From Bedellia somnulentella (lineage: Eukaryota; Arthropoda; Insecta; Lepidoptera; Bedelliidae), in NCBI GenBank assembly GCA_963576735.1, contig OY755197.1:5034501-5098500 (forward strand): DNA of 64,000 bases, given 5' to 3'. The notes under the pieces are model-generated. The model was given only the letters and a program-made list of their open reading frames with translations. It searched no databases and was not told where the DNA came from. The translations under genes and the position numbers were made by a program. Shown here one piece after another: positions 1 to 9,723 of this stretch (the first letter of the stretch is position 1; every line of letters begins with the position of its first letter).

Positions 1-349
1 AACGGTATAGGGGCTTTTAAGGGATTTTTGGGCGATGCGGTTGGAGACTCATCACCAACAACCTTTATTCTACCATCTTTTCCCCACTCAACTTCCAAAA
101 ATGGTTGAGGAATTTGTAATTACGTACGAAGAATAAAAGAGCATGTATGAAAAGACTGATGGATGTGAATGAAGCTAGAGAGGTTTGCCAGGATCGTACA
201 AAGTGGCGATCGATAGTCTCTGCCTACCCCAATGGGAACTAACGGCGTGAGAATATGTATGTATGTATGTATGTATGAATTTGTAATTCCTTAGCTCTGG
301 TTACCCCTTCTAGGGATTTATAGCCGTGAGTATATGTATGTATGTATGT
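1..349 (+). mobile_element. T-SINE copy, cut by the window edge and split by a LINE tail
   Basis: The core (gatgcggttggagac) is at 35-49 and the tail (gccgtgag plus TATG repeats) at 323-349. The element is interrupted at 122-276 by a LINE 3' end. The 12 bp sequence gaatttgtaatt occurs on both sides of that insertion (110-121 and 277-288) and marks a target-site duplication. This copy is therefore older than the LINE insertion. Confidence 0.85.
122..276 (+). mobile_element. RTE-like LINE 3' end, 5' truncated
   Basis: The sequence matches the 3' untranslated end of the LINE at 719-1211: gaataaaagagcatgtatg, then gatcgatagtctctgccta, then ggcgtgag with a TATG tail. It is flanked by a 12 bp target duplication inside a T-SINE. 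It has no coding sequence. Confidence 0.85.
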
Positions 350-404
350 TAAAAAAATAAAATAGTAATGAAAGTATAATTTTATCAAATTCTAAAGCCT
401 TAGT

Positions 405-525
405 TCCCTTTGTCACTTTATAGTATTCTAGCTGTAAGAAGTCGCGCTAAGGGAATCCGATATCACAAACATATTTTGTTTCTTACAAAAGTTATGAGCT
501 AATATTTTACAAGAAATCCACTCCT
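405..525 (+). repeat. Unnamed dispersed repeat, copy 1
   Basis: This ~115 bp stretch, centred on gtcgcgcta and gatatcac and ending in ttacaaaagttatgag, recurs in reverse orientation at 17672-17785. Both copies lack an ORF and clear ends. The rest of 350-630 is AT-rich, with nothing else recognised. Confidence 0.55.
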
Positions 526-629
526 CTCGTATAAAGGTCATCTTATTTATTTGTTATAGTATGTGGATTTCAGAATTTATACCAACCTATACTTATGACT
601 ATGATTTCATGCAAGAGGTCATTTGTTTT

Positions 630-1384
630 TCAGAATTAGAAATACCTCAGACAGTTTGAAAAGTCGAGTCGGGGTAAGATGGTAAAATGAAGGAAAATTG
701 GTGACGAGTATCCAGCCAGTCAGTCGGTGTCTGAAAAGGCCCGAATGGCTGTGCATGATGCTGTCCTCGTTCCTACGCTTATGTATGGCAGTGAATGTTG
801 GGTGTGGCAGAAGAAGCATGAAAGTAGAGTGAATGCAGTAGAAATGAGATCCCTCAGAAAAGTGTGTAATGTAAGGTTATGTGATCGTGTGAGGAATGAT
901 GTGATTCGTGAAAGGTGTGATGTAAAAGATGATATTGTAAGAAAGATAGAAAAAGGAATGTTGAGATGGTTTGGGCACATAGAGAGGATGGATGACAGTA
1001 AATTGGTGAAAGAGATATATAGAGCCACGGACACATTTGGATCAAATAGAAAATGTCCGCAGTATGAAGAATAAAAGAGCATGTATGAAAAGATTGATGG
1101 ATGTAAACGAAGCCAGAGAGGTTTGCCAGGATCGTACAAAGTGGCGATCGATAGTCTCTGCCTACCCCAATGGGAACTAACGGCGTGAGAATTTGTATGT
1201 ATGTATGTATGTAGAAATACCTCAGCCAGTTTGAAAAGTCGAGTCGGGGAAAGATGGTAAAATAAAGGACAATTGGTGACGAGTATCCAGCCACATCGCA
1301 CAGAAATCTTTTAGAATTTCTATAACCCTATTTTGGCTTGTAGGTAGAAAAGGAGTAGTGCTATTCTAAGCGATTATTACACAG
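630..1384 (-). mobile_element. Diverged T-SINE split by a coding LINE fragment
   Basis: The minus-strand T-SINE landmarks (aaatacctcag, gatggtaaaat, gtagtgctattctaag) run from 630 to 718 and resume at 1212. The 82 bp before the inserted LINE is repeated after it with four differences. Confidence 0.7.
719..1211 (+). mobile_element. RTE-like LINE, 5' truncated, with C-terminal coding remnant
   Basis: An open frame from about 727 to 1074 (116 codons) encodes the region after the reverse transcriptase domain. LMYGSECWV, RNDVIRER and MLRWFGHIERMDD are visible, and this block is typical of RTE-type and related LINE polyproteins. The frame starts mid-protein, so it cannot be translated from a natural start. 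A ~120 bp 3' UTR and a TATG tail at 1194-1212 follow. The element lies between 82 bp direct repeats inside a T-SINE. The LINE clade is assigned from motif memory. Confidence 0.75.
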
Positions 1385-1440
1385 TTTATCTTATAAAACA
1401 AGGTTACAAATATAAATGCGTGTGTGTATTTTAACTTACT

Positions 1441-1538
1441 TATATCCACGCCATTGATTCCCATTATAAAAGGCAGAGACTATTGATCGCCACTTTGTAC
1501 GGTCCTGACAAACCTCTCTTGCTTCCTTTATATTCATC
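1441..1538 (-). mobile_element. RTE-like LINE 3' end fragment
   Basis: Reverse-strand match to the LINE 3' end (cacgccattgattcccat, gatcgccactttgtac, aacctctcttgcttcc). It abuts the tail of the next T-SINE. Confidence 0.7.
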
Positions 1539-1782
1539 ATACATACATATACTCACGGCTATAAATCCCTAGAAGGGGTAGCCAGAGCTAAGGAATTCGA
1601 AATCCCTCAGCCACGTTTGGAATGTTGAGTGGGGAAAAAATGGTAAAATAAAGGTTGTTGGTGATGGGTCTCCAACCGCATCGCCCAAAAATACCTTAGA
1701 AGCCCCAATACCATTAGTTGCCTCTTACGTACACCCACCAGAAGAAATGGGGTAGTGCTATTCTTAGCCGACACTACACAGC
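1539..1782 (-). mobile_element. T-SINE, full length
   Basis: Runs from the reversed TATG tail (catacatacatatactcacggc) through the core to the reversed head (gacactacacagc). It belongs to the common subfamily with acgtaagaggcgac. Small ORFs here are shadows of the repeat. Confidence 0.85.
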
Positions 1783-1946
1783 AAATATTCATCATCCTTC
1801 TGATTATATCTTTGGTTCTTTGCGATTCGGATTTCCGCCTTCCAATTATGTTTTCAAATGCCGTGTTGCATGCATTGTGGTCCTCACCAAACAATACCAT
1901 CGACATTGGCTCTAAATATCCATGCACCCAAACAACCTTAACGCCG

Positions 1947-2025
1947 CCAGGACAATGTCACGTAATGTCCATAAGTATTAGTCCATCTGCCAACCCCTTT
2001 CGTTATATATGGCGTGAACGTTTGA
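1947..2025 (+). mobile_element. tR1 SINE 3' fragment
   Basis: Matches the end of the tRNA-derived SINE whose full copy is at 33602-33955: aatgtcacgtaatgtcc, tctgccaacccctt and ggcgtgaacgttt. The head is missing. Confidence 0.65.
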
Positions 2026-2424
2026 GTTGATTTGAGAGGTTAAATATCGTTAGTCTTAAAAACGTTATTCCTAATTAAATTATTACAAAAGTATTTATGC
2101 GAGATAAATTCTGTGATTAACCAGTTTATAATTTATATTACTCTACAGCAATTGCACTAGAGAACTGAATAAAAAGATATTGGATTCACGGCTACCGCAA
2201 AAGTATTTGAAACTCATTTCAGAAATAGCTAAAAATAAAGTTTCAGATTAAGTACGGTTTGCTGAAGTCCCCTTATATTCCCTGCAGACGTCTGCTTGCA
2301 GCTCATTTAGCAAAGTATTCTGCTGGGTTAACGACTTAGTTCCGAGTTCACAGTATCACGATATTTAATTCGATAATTTTATTTTTACAAACAGCAGTAA
2401 AATTATTTTACTTAAACTTACTTT
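2026..2424. other. AT-rich interval without recognised feature
   Basis: No ORF of note, no splice-flanked coding stretch and no match to the repeat families of this window. Confidence 0.6.
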
Positions 2425-2625
2425 CTTATATTCACGGCTGTAAATCCTGATAAAGGTTAGCCAGAGCTTCAGAGTTTTAAGTTCCCTAGCGTCTTTTGGA
2501 AGTTGAGTAGGAAACTGATCGTAAAATAAAGGTTGTCGGGACGGGTAAAAAGCCCTTTAGGTCACCCTTTACGATCCCCGCGGGAAGAAATTGATAAGTG
2601 TTCTTCATAACCAACAGTACACAGC
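2425..2625 (-). mobile_element. T-SINE, diverged
   Basis: The reversed tail (ttcacggctgtaaatcc), gagcttcagag and the reversed head remnant are visible. The middle is eroded (gacgggtaaaaagcc). Confidence 0.7.
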
Positions 2626-2754
2626 ACATATATTTATCCTGCCTACACATTTTCTTAAACAAGTCTAAAGCGACTTTTACAACTTGAGAGGCCTTCAGAC
2701 TTTAGCGGCACGAAAGAAATGTTATAATTTGTGTGTTCAACAATACATTTTTAG

Positions 2755-2957
2755 ATACATACATATACTCACGGCCACAAATCCCTAAAAGGGCAGCTAG
2801 AGCTTCAGAGTTAGAAACTCCTCAGCCACATTTTAATCGTTAGTGATGGGTCTCCAACCGCATCGGCCAAAAACCACTTAAAAAGCCCCATACCCTTAGT
2901 CGCGCCCCATACTCTTACGGTTAGAAAGGAAGGACATTCTAAGCCGGCACTACACGG
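2755..2957 (-). mobile_element. T-SINE, cacttaaaaagcc subfamily
   Basis: Reversed tail catatactcacggcc, core ggtctccaaccgcatc and reversed head gccggcactacacggc. The wording differs from the acgtaagaggc subfamily (caaaaaccacttaaaaagc). Confidence 0.75.
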
Positions 2958-3595
2958 CATCATACATTTTTTCATACTAGGGGGCCCAATAAAGTTGTCT
3001 TTCCTTAACTCCCACGTGAAAATCTATTTTAACTATAACGACCTTACTCTATTATGTCACACGCTGAGAGTTACGTAATAGGAACTGCGTGTGTATGACA
3101 ATTGGTATATTTACTTGAAGTTTATTGCCACAAGCAAGATTTTGTAGGGTTTTCATATAAAGATAACAAATAGCCAATGAAGAAAAAAACATGAGTAATA
3201 CAAAAACAACATATTTTGTCCTTGATGAGGATTATGAAATCCAAAGAGATATTCTTGGAATTATTAGCTATGTTTAACAGGAAACAGACGAAAGAGTCGC
3301 CCAAAGGACGGCTTCCACTTGCAAATTAAAAAATCTTAGAGTTATGCGTATTTATTTCAAAATTAGGGTAGTCTTCCTAAAAATAGGACTTCGTTATAAC
3401 CGTGGGGAACTGATGGATGTCAGCGCAAAGACCAGTAAATGTACAAATAATTATCATTGTTAAGTTTTTTGGGGGAATAGGTCCTACAGAGGACATATTC
3501 GCCTGATATATAATTTATCGTAGGTTTCAACCCTTGGAGCGATAAGGAAAATATCTGTTTATCAATACGTGAAGCGGAATCTAAACGAATGTTTA
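2958..3595. other. AT-rich interval without recognised feature
   Basis: A 60-codon minus-strand frame at 3122-3304 has no recognisable motif or context and is not called as a gene. Confidence 0.5.
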
Positions 3596-3700
3596 AGGAG
3601 GAATTTTAAAGTCTCCTGCCACATCGCATTGCCTAGTACTATAAAATCCCCAAAACCCTTAGTCGCCTTGTAAGAGACCCATGGAAAGAAATGGGCTACA
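3596..3700 (-). mobile_element. T-SINE, strongly degraded
   Basis: Only gccacatcgca, cccttagtcgcct and gaaatggg remain in family order. Confidence 0.45.
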
Positions 3701-3897
3701 AAATTTTACAATCTTAATGGAATATTTTTTTTTACATTACAATAACATTAAAAACCAGGGCAACCCTACACTACAATAATATTCCGAGCATGTCCAAACC
3801 TAACATGTTTTGTCTGATAACTGATTTGATATTGCGGTGACATATCATATATCGTAGATTTTTTATCAAGTAAGTGATTAAGAAACTTAAGGAAATG

Positions 3898-4010
3898 GAG
3901 AAATTTAGGAGCCTTCAGCCCAATCTCCAAAACTAAACCCCTAGTTGCTTCGTAAGACACTCATGGAATGAAATGAGCTAATACTATTGCAAGCTGATAC
4001 TATACGTACT
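3898..4010 (-). mobile_element. T-SINE, strongly degraded
   Basis: Family landmarks in eroded form: gccttcagccc, ccctagttgcttcg, gaatgaaatgagcta. Confidence 0.4.
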
Positions 4011-4046
4011 CAGAAAATTTTACATAATAAAAAAAATTTGTTAATT

Positions 4047-4292
4047 GCTGTGTAGTGTCGGCTTAGAATAGCACTACCCCATTTCTTCCGGTGGGTGTAC
4101 GTAAGAGGCGACTAACGGTATTGGGGCTTTTATGGGATTTTTGGGCGATGCGGTTGGAGACCCATCACCAACAACCTTTACTTTTACCATCTTTTCTCCA
4201 CTCACATTTCCAAAAGCGGCTGAGGAATTTCTAATTCCTTAGCTCTGGCTACCCCTTCTAGGGATTTACAGCCGTGAGTATATGTATGTATG
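4047..4292 (+). mobile_element. T-SINE, full length
   Basis: Near-consensus forward copy from gctgtgtagtgtcggctt to gccgtgagtatatgtatg. The core gtaagaggcgactaa and gcggttggagaccc are intact. Confidence 0.9.
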
Positions 4293-4433
4293 AAAAAATA
4301 AACAATGTAGATCAACCCTACACTACAATAATATTCCGAGCATGTCTTTACCTCTGGGAATGAGGCGCATTAGAAACATTATAATGAGATGTATCCTCCG
4401 GGACCCTAATGTGTTTTCAAATGAAGTCCGGTT

Positions 4434-4452
4434 TGTGTGTGTGTGTGTGTGT
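4434..4452. repeat. (GT)n microsatellite
   Basis: About nine GT units in a row. Confidence 0.9.
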
Positions 4453-4555
4453 TGCAAGTCTCTATGTTTGTACAACTTGTAAGTTTAGCCGTTTGGTGTA
4501 TGCTTAGAATGTGTATATGATACACTTTTCTATGGGCTATAATAATAGTAATTTA

Positions 4556-4792
4556 ACATACATACATACATATACTCACGGCTTTAAATCCCTAGAAGGG
4601 GTAGCCAGAGCTAAGGGATTCGAAATTTGGAAAGTAGAGTGGGGAAAAGATGGTCAAAATAAAGGTTTTTGGTGATGGGTCTCCAACCGCATCGCTCGAT
4701 AATCCCTTAAAAGCCCCATACCGTAAGTCACCTCTTACATACACCCACCGGAAGAAATGGGGTAGTGCTATTCTAAGCCGACACTACACAGC
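4556..4792 (-). mobile_element. T-SINE, full length
   Basis: Reversed copy from the catacatacatatactcacgg tail to the cgacactacacagc head, with a short deletion after aaatttgg. An AT dinucleotide run follows at 4797-4820. Confidence 0.88.
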
Positions 4793-5054
4793 AAAATATA
4801 TAAATATATATATATATATTTAAGAATATGTCTCTAAAGTTTCCCTGGAAGAGATCATCTTAAGTAACGGTTGGCAATTGTACTTGTCTTTAAGAATATA
4901 ATTTCTGAAAAGTGTTTCTACTACGATGAGCCACAAATAGTTGTCCATTCTATTTTTACCAGAGTATCGTAAAAGGCAAATACTCTAAGAGGTGGTTGTT
5001 GGGAATGATATTAGAGACCAATTATCAACGTTTTTTATGTTAATAGATCGAGCT

Positions 5055-5176
5055 AGTCGGGGCTTTTATTCCATGACTGTTGGGCGCCCTTTATACAATT
5101 TTTTCCATATTTATCTTCCTAAAGTGGTTGAAGAATTTATTCCTTTGTAGGATTCTTAGCCTTGAGTATATGCCGG
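5055..5176 (+). mobile_element. T-SINE, degraded fragment
   Basis: cggggcttttat, ttgggcg and cttgagtatatg keep the family order. The flanks at 4820-5390 show nothing else. Confidence 0.45.
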
Positions 5177-5389
5177 TGAACACTTCCAAATCTATCTCTC
5201 TCTGCATTTCAGTAGTACGTTCTCATTTTATCACCTTTATTGACTAAAAGTTCGTCAATACCCAATTAGTTTCAGCACTTAACGTAGAATCGTGCTATTA
5301 GCGAGGTTCTAATGGAACCTAATGGATGGGACTACATGAATTAGTTCGCCATCATTCTGATAATGCAATATTAAAGCTTCAATTAACCT

Positions 5390-5940
5390 AACATACGCGA
5401 CAGACGATGCTCCGAAAATGTGTTACGCGACACGCGATGTCTTTATCGCTTTGACACCAGCATAGCTAGAACGAGAGATCTTTTAACAAGATAACTCGTG
5501 GTATACAACATCTATTTCATACTAACCGATATCGTGACGGTAAAATAGCGTCCGTGCTAGGCCTCCAGCAATACTTAATTTATGTATATAAAATCATTGA
5601 CCACAGATAAATAATAATACAGTACGTATAATACAGATAAGTATAACATTGATAAAATATTTCAAACTAGTAAATTAACTATTTATATTTTTGTGTACAT
5701 ACAAGACCTAATAAATAGTTTTATTTCATATTGAAACACTCTCTTCTTACGTACAAATAGAATATCGTCCCATTTCGGTCGCATGTCGCGTCGTCGGAAA
5801 AACCCACTTATAAATTGCGACATTATAAACATTTTTAATTTCATAGTAAAGTACTTTGTTCTTTACACCAATAGTTTATAAATACAGATAGAATATCGTC
5901 CCATTTTCGTCGCATATCGTTTCGTGAAAACCGTAGCTGC
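5390..5940. repeat. Region of CG-containing imperfect repeats
   Basis: gaatatcgtcccatttcg occurs at 5761 and again ~130 bp later (5890), each followed by tcgcat-type words. Related words in the opposite sense (acgcgacacgcgat) lie at 5390-5445. This looks like an old DNA element with internal repetition, but its ends could not be fixed. Confidence 0.4.
5455..5565 (+). mobile_element. Diverged copy of the gctcgtgcttgcc MITE
   Basis: Shares gaacgag, ataactcgtg, actaaccgatatcgtg, aaaatagcg and ccgtgct with the copies at 6204-6339 and 6536-6669, in the same order, but is clearly older. Confidence 0.55.
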
Positions 5941-6124
5941 TAGTTATAATTAAGTTGATGTACGCTATTAGCTACTAACAGCCTAGTTGTAATCCGATCA
6001 AATATAGAATATCCATTAATTTTGTTTGGGCTACATCAATTGCGATCTATATTTGATTGTTTACTGAGCAAATAGTTATTAGGTTTTGTTGGTATTTGAT
6101 TAGGTATTTATTTGATTTACGACT

Positions 6125-6394
6125 ACACATACATACGTATACTCATGGTTTCAGTTCCCATTGGGTTAGGTGGAGACTATCGATCGCTACTTTGCACAAT
6201 CCAGGGCAAGCACGAGCCGTGTTTAAACTAGTTATCGCGTGGGATAAAGCAACCATCTCTTACGCACTAACTTAGTATCGTATACTGCCATCTCATTCTA
6301 ACCGTTATCGTGTCGATAAAATAGCGCTCGTGCTTGCCCTTGCAAAACTTATCTAGCTTCATTTACATTCGTCAATCTTTTCATTATTTACACT
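6125..6394 (-). mobile_element. RTE-like LINE 3' end split by a MITE
   Basis: LINE words cagttcccattggg, gagactatcgatcgc and cttatctagcttcattt are separated by the inverted-repeat element at 6204-6339. Confidence 0.7.
6204..6339 (+). mobile_element. MITE with gggcaagcacgag termini
   Basis: 136 bp non-coding element. It starts gggcaagcacgag and ends with the reverse complement ctcgtgcttgccc, a 13 bp perfect terminal inverted repeat. A near-identical body is at 6536-6669. No target duplication is clear, so the superfamily is open. Confidence 0.75.
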
Positions 6395-6460
6395 ATACGG
6401 AGGCCGGATTGAAAAATAAAAAACATTGAATTATAAGACTGATAATTGCGTAAACTGACA

Positions 6461-6720
6461 TGGTTAGTGATGGGTCTCCAGTCATATCGTCCAACAATCA
6501 CCAACACCCTAAGTCACCTCATACGGCACCTGCCCGGCTAGTACGAGCGGTGTTTAAACTAGTTATCGCGTGGGATAAAGCAGCCATCTCTTACGCACTT
6601 ACTTAGTATCGTATACTGCCATCTCATTCTAACCGTTATCGTGTCGATAAAACAGCGCTCGTGCTTGCCGTTCTGCAGGAAGAAATAGGTTATCGCTATT
6701 CTAAACTGACACTACACAGC
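6461..6720 (-). mobile_element. T-SINE, tail missing, split by a MITE
   Basis: gatgggtctcc and cctaagtcacctc precede the MITE; gaagaaatagg and ctgacactacacagc follow it. Confidence 0.7.
6536..6669 (+). mobile_element. MITE, second copy of the gctcgtgcttgcc family
   Basis: The body matches 6204-6339 almost throughout (ggtgtttaaactagttatcg, tatcgtatactgccatctc). The right terminus gctcgtgcttgcc is intact and the left one altered (ggctagtacgagc). Confidence 0.75.
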
Positions 6721-6774
6721 GAGTTACGTATTTAATCATTTCATTTTGCATACTGATAGTACTCTTTTTATATG

Positions 6775-7322
6775 GTGTAGTGTAATTTATATTATTTTTA
6801 AGTAATTTCAGTATGTATAAATAATATGGTTATTCATATTTGCGTACAGTTATTGTACAGATTTATATTATTTTAACAAAACCATATAATACCTGAATTT
6901 CTCAAAAATAGCTTTCAATTTAATATGACAAATTCCAACTACAATAAGTGACCCTCATGTAGTGTAATTTATATTATTTTTAAGTAATTTCAGTGTGTAT
7001 AAATAATTTGGTAATTCATATTTGCGTACAGTTAATGTACAGATTAATATTATTTTAACGAAACCATATAATACCTGAATTTCTCAAAAATAGCTTTCAA
7101 TTTAATATGACAAATTCCAACTACAATAAGTGACCCTCATGTAGTGTAATTTATATTATTTTTAAGTAATTTCAGTGTGTATAAATAATTTGGTAATTCA
7201 TATTTGCGTACAGTTATTGTACAGATTAATATTATTTTAACGAAACCATATAATACCTGAATTTCTCAAAAATAGCTTTCAATTTAATATGACAAATTCC
7301 AACTACAATAAGTGACCCTCAT
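6775..7322. repeat. Tandem array, three units of 182 bp
   Basis: The junction word accctcat recurs at 6951, 7133 and 7315, giving a 182 bp period. The last two units are almost identical and the first has more changes. Units are AT-rich and non-coding, with gtacagtta and ttaatatgac landmarks. Confidence 0.92.
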
Positions 7323-7478
7323 TTTTCTTCCTAAAGGGCTCGCCATCTAATAATATTGGCTTTCGAATATCTGAATTATGACTTACATTGTCTAGAGATG
7401 GGAACGAGATATATGAGTATGAGAAAAGGACACCAATAATTTACATGTCATGTTACAATAGATATTTTCATGACGAAC

Positions 7479-7571
7479 ATACATACATATAATTACGCCG
7501 TTATTTCTCATAAGGGAAGGCAGAGACTATAGATTGAAACTAAGGCGAACAATCCTGGCTAAGCTATTGCT
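7479..7571 (-). mobile_element. RTE-like LINE 3' end, degraded
   Basis: catacatacatataattacg, gccgttatttctcat and ggcagagactat identify the reversed 3' end. Confidence 0.6.
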
Positions 7572-7604
7572 TATATACTTTGAATGTTTTTGTTCATGGA
7601 AACC

Positions 7605-7713
7605 TCATGTGGGGATTATTAGTAATAAATAAAGGAAAGTATTTTTTTTTTCGATACCGGCGGGGATCGAACCCGCGACCTCTGGATATTAATTAAATTA
7701 ATAATTTTTTGAT
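7605..7713 (-). mobile_element. tR3 SINE-like repeat, reverse copy
   Basis: On the minus strand a tRNA B-box-like gcgggttcgatccccgcc is followed by a T/A tract, tttcctttatttattac and an aataatccccacatgag block. The same order occurs at 24010-24100 and 37085-37215. Confidence 0.55.
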
Positions 7714-7716
7714 TAA

Positions 7717-7933
7717 GGGCCAGTTTTTTGATCCGTGGTTAACTCAACAATTTGTTAAATATCGTAACTATTAGTTAGATATCAGCAAAATGCATTTTTT
7801 GACCCGTGGTTAGAGTAACTAATGTCAAATATCGAACCAAAATGGATTTACGATTTGACTACTGGTTAGACATTTAACTATAGTCAATGTAACAAATGGT
7901 TATATTTTTAACTACGGATCAAAAAACTGGCCC
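7717..7933. mobile_element. MITE with TAA target duplication
   Basis: 217 bp. It starts gggccagttttttgatcc and ends with the complementary ggatcaaaaaactggccc; the inverted repeat extends ~26 bp with one mismatch. TAA lies on both sides (7714-7716, 7934-7936). A three-base TWA duplication with GGG termini suggests a PIF/Harbinger-type non-autonomous element. The interior has no ORF. Confidence 0.8.
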
Positions 7934-7936
7934 TAA

Positions 7937-8005
7937 GTGTCAATTGAAACTGATCCCCGCCACTGTCGAAATTTTTCTTTCCTTTATTTATTATAAAAGA
8001 TACTT
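7937..8005 (+). mobile_element. tR3 SINE-like fragment, forward copy
   Basis: gatccccgcc and ctttcctttatttatta match the tR3 pattern. It faces the reverse copy at 7605-7713 across the MITE. Confidence 0.45.
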
Positions 8006-8338
8006 TCAATTTTATAACAACCTCTGCTGTTTGATGACTAAACCATGTCGCCAAAAGCTGAGCATTTGCTTTTAGCCACAAAAAGTAAGTATTTTTACAT
8101 TTCTAATGGCAATAAAATATATTCTCTTCTATGTAATTTTTTTGTAACTGCTAAAAAAGTTACCGTATAGATCAAAAGAACTGAAATTCGACTGGTTAAT
8201 ACATTTTTGATAGCTCTTCGGATAGCTAAGCGTTTGATGTGAACGAGATTGGTTCGAATTTGATTATACTTGAATGGACCCAAAAGTGTGTTTTTTATTG
8301 TAGACTAAATAGATGCACTTTAACTTTTGAACTTCTCT

Positions 8339-8532
8339 GCTTAATATAACACTACCCCATTTCTGCACGTGGGTGTTCTGTTCGGGGCAGTTATTTGTGG
8401 GCGCCGCGGTTGGAGACAATACCAAAAACATTGATTTAACCATCTTTCTCCCACTCAACTTCTAAAAGTCGCCGAGGAATTTATTATCCTGAAGCTATGG
8501 CTACCTCTTCTAAGGACTTATAGCCGTGAAGA
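8339..8532 (+). mobile_element. T-SINE with internal deletion
   Basis: ataacactaccccatttct, gccgcggttggagac and gccgtgaa are present. The gtaagaggcgac block is lost. Confidence 0.7.
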
Positions 8533-8617
8533 TAAATATATATCACTCTTTTCATTTATTTGTAACTGCTAAAAAAGTTACCGTATAGATCACAATAGCT
8601 GAGATTTGTCTGGTTAA

Positions 8618-8812
8618 GGACCTGCCCGCATTTTGCAGCTATTGCGCCCACTCTTACGTCAAATTTACTGAGAGTGACAGGGACGGAAAAAACGCGCGCG
8701 CAGGATAAATTTAGTTTATTTAGTTTTATTGAATAACTCTATTGTTGAAATGAAGTCAGACTTTATAGAATTTTCAAACAATCAATATCAACCTATTTTT
8801 CCGGGGACGCCC
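8618..8812. mobile_element. 195 bp MITE flanked by TTAA
   Basis: Defined by comparison with the empty site in copy A (8131-8338). TTAA occurs at 8614-8617 and 8813-8816 but once in copy A. Termini ggacctgcccgc and ccggggacgccc are weakly inverted (8 of 12). TTAA duplication is the piggyBac hallmark. No ORF. Confidence 0.7.
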
Positions 8813-8945
8813 TTAATACATTTTGATAGCTCTTCAGAGCTTACGTTTGATGAGAACGAGATTGATCCAAATCTGATTAAGCTTTTGTGGACCCAAAAGT
8901 GAGTTTTTTTGCATTGTAGATTAGATAGATACACTTTTAACTCTT

Positions 8946-9300
8946 TGAATTGCTCTGCTCAAAAATGTAGTGTGTAGCTAAACAGCTGTGTAGAGTCGGA
9001 TTAGAATAGCAATAATCCATTTCTTCGCGGGTTTCGTAAGCGATGACTAAAGAGAGTGATTTTTCGAGTCACTTTTTGAGTGATTGCTCGGCGATTCCGT
9101 TAGAGAAGTCTAATTTAATAAAAGGCAATCATCACAAAAATTCGAAACTCTACAAAACTAAGTGGTTTAAAGCAACATTACTTATTTCTAACTTCCAAAA
9201 GGCCATTAATAACAAAACTTATTACCCTAACAGCAGTTGTTAGCAAATGTTTGTATAACGAATAGGAGTCATCTCATATGGACATAGTTTTCTCATTTCG
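8946..9300 (+). repeat. Duplicated segment, copy without the BEL element
   Basis: Matches 10169-10438 joined to 17119-17193, including a T-SINE head (8985-9050) and ttagcaaatgtttgtataacg. At 9221-9225 attac occurs once, where the other copy has the BEL insertion. A 66-codon frame at 9043-9243 is not conserved in the other copy and is not called. Confidence 0.88.
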
Positions 9301-9377
9301 ACGAACAACTTACGTTAATTGTATGTTGTATTTACTATGCAAATAAGTAACATGAATGTTATTTATAACAACGCTAA

Positions 9378-9618
9378 GCTGTGTAGTGTCGGCATAGAAT
9401 AGCACTACCCCATTACTTCCGGTGGGTGTACGTAAGAGGCGACTAATGGTATTGGGGCTTTTAAGGGATTTTTGGACGATGCGGTTGGAGACCCATCACC
9501 AACAACCTTTATTTTACCATCTTTTCCCCACTCAGCTTTCCAAAATTGGCTGAGGAATTTCGAATTCCTTAGCTCTGGCTACCTCTTCTAGGGATTTATA
9601 GCCGTGAGTATATGTATG
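9378..9618 (+). mobile_element. T-SINE, full length
   Basis: Near-consensus copy. gctaag at 9373-9378 and again at 9618-9623 may be the target duplication. Confidence 0.88.
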
Positions 9619-9690
9619 CTAAGTATTGTCGGCTTAGAACAGCACTATTCTATGTCATCCTGTGGGTGTTGCATGAGGCGACTAATGGTT
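9619..9690 (+). mobile_element. T-SINE head fragment
   Basis: gtattgtcggcttagaac, ctgtgggtgttgc and gaggcgactaatgg, then a T run; the rest of the element is absent. Confidence 0.65.
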
Positions 9691-9723
9691 TTTTTGGTTG
9701 GTTGGTTAAGTAAGGTCCTGCGT

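Larger units (their letters stand above)
3761..4346. repeat. 34 bp perfect direct repeat bracketing two T-SINEs
   Basis: The 34 bp beginning caaccctacactacaat and ending gagcatgtc occur identically at 3761-3794 and 4313-4346. Between them lie a degraded reverse T-SINE and an intact forward one. The repeat is unlike either SINE and is too long for a usual LINE-type target duplication. Confidence 0.7.
8131..8962 (+). repeat. Local tandem duplication, two copies
   Basis: Copy A at 8131-8338 and copy B at 8553-8617 plus 8813-8962 share taactgctaaaaaagttacc, tttgatagctcttc, gaacgagattg and acccaaaagtg. A T-SINE separates them. Copy B alone carries the TTAA-flanked element, so copy A is its empty site. 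Confidence 0.8.

Noticed and set aside
720..1294. Two long minus-strand ORFs (193 and 146 codons)
   Set aside because: Antisense to the LINE coding end; the plus frame carries recognisable protein motifs.
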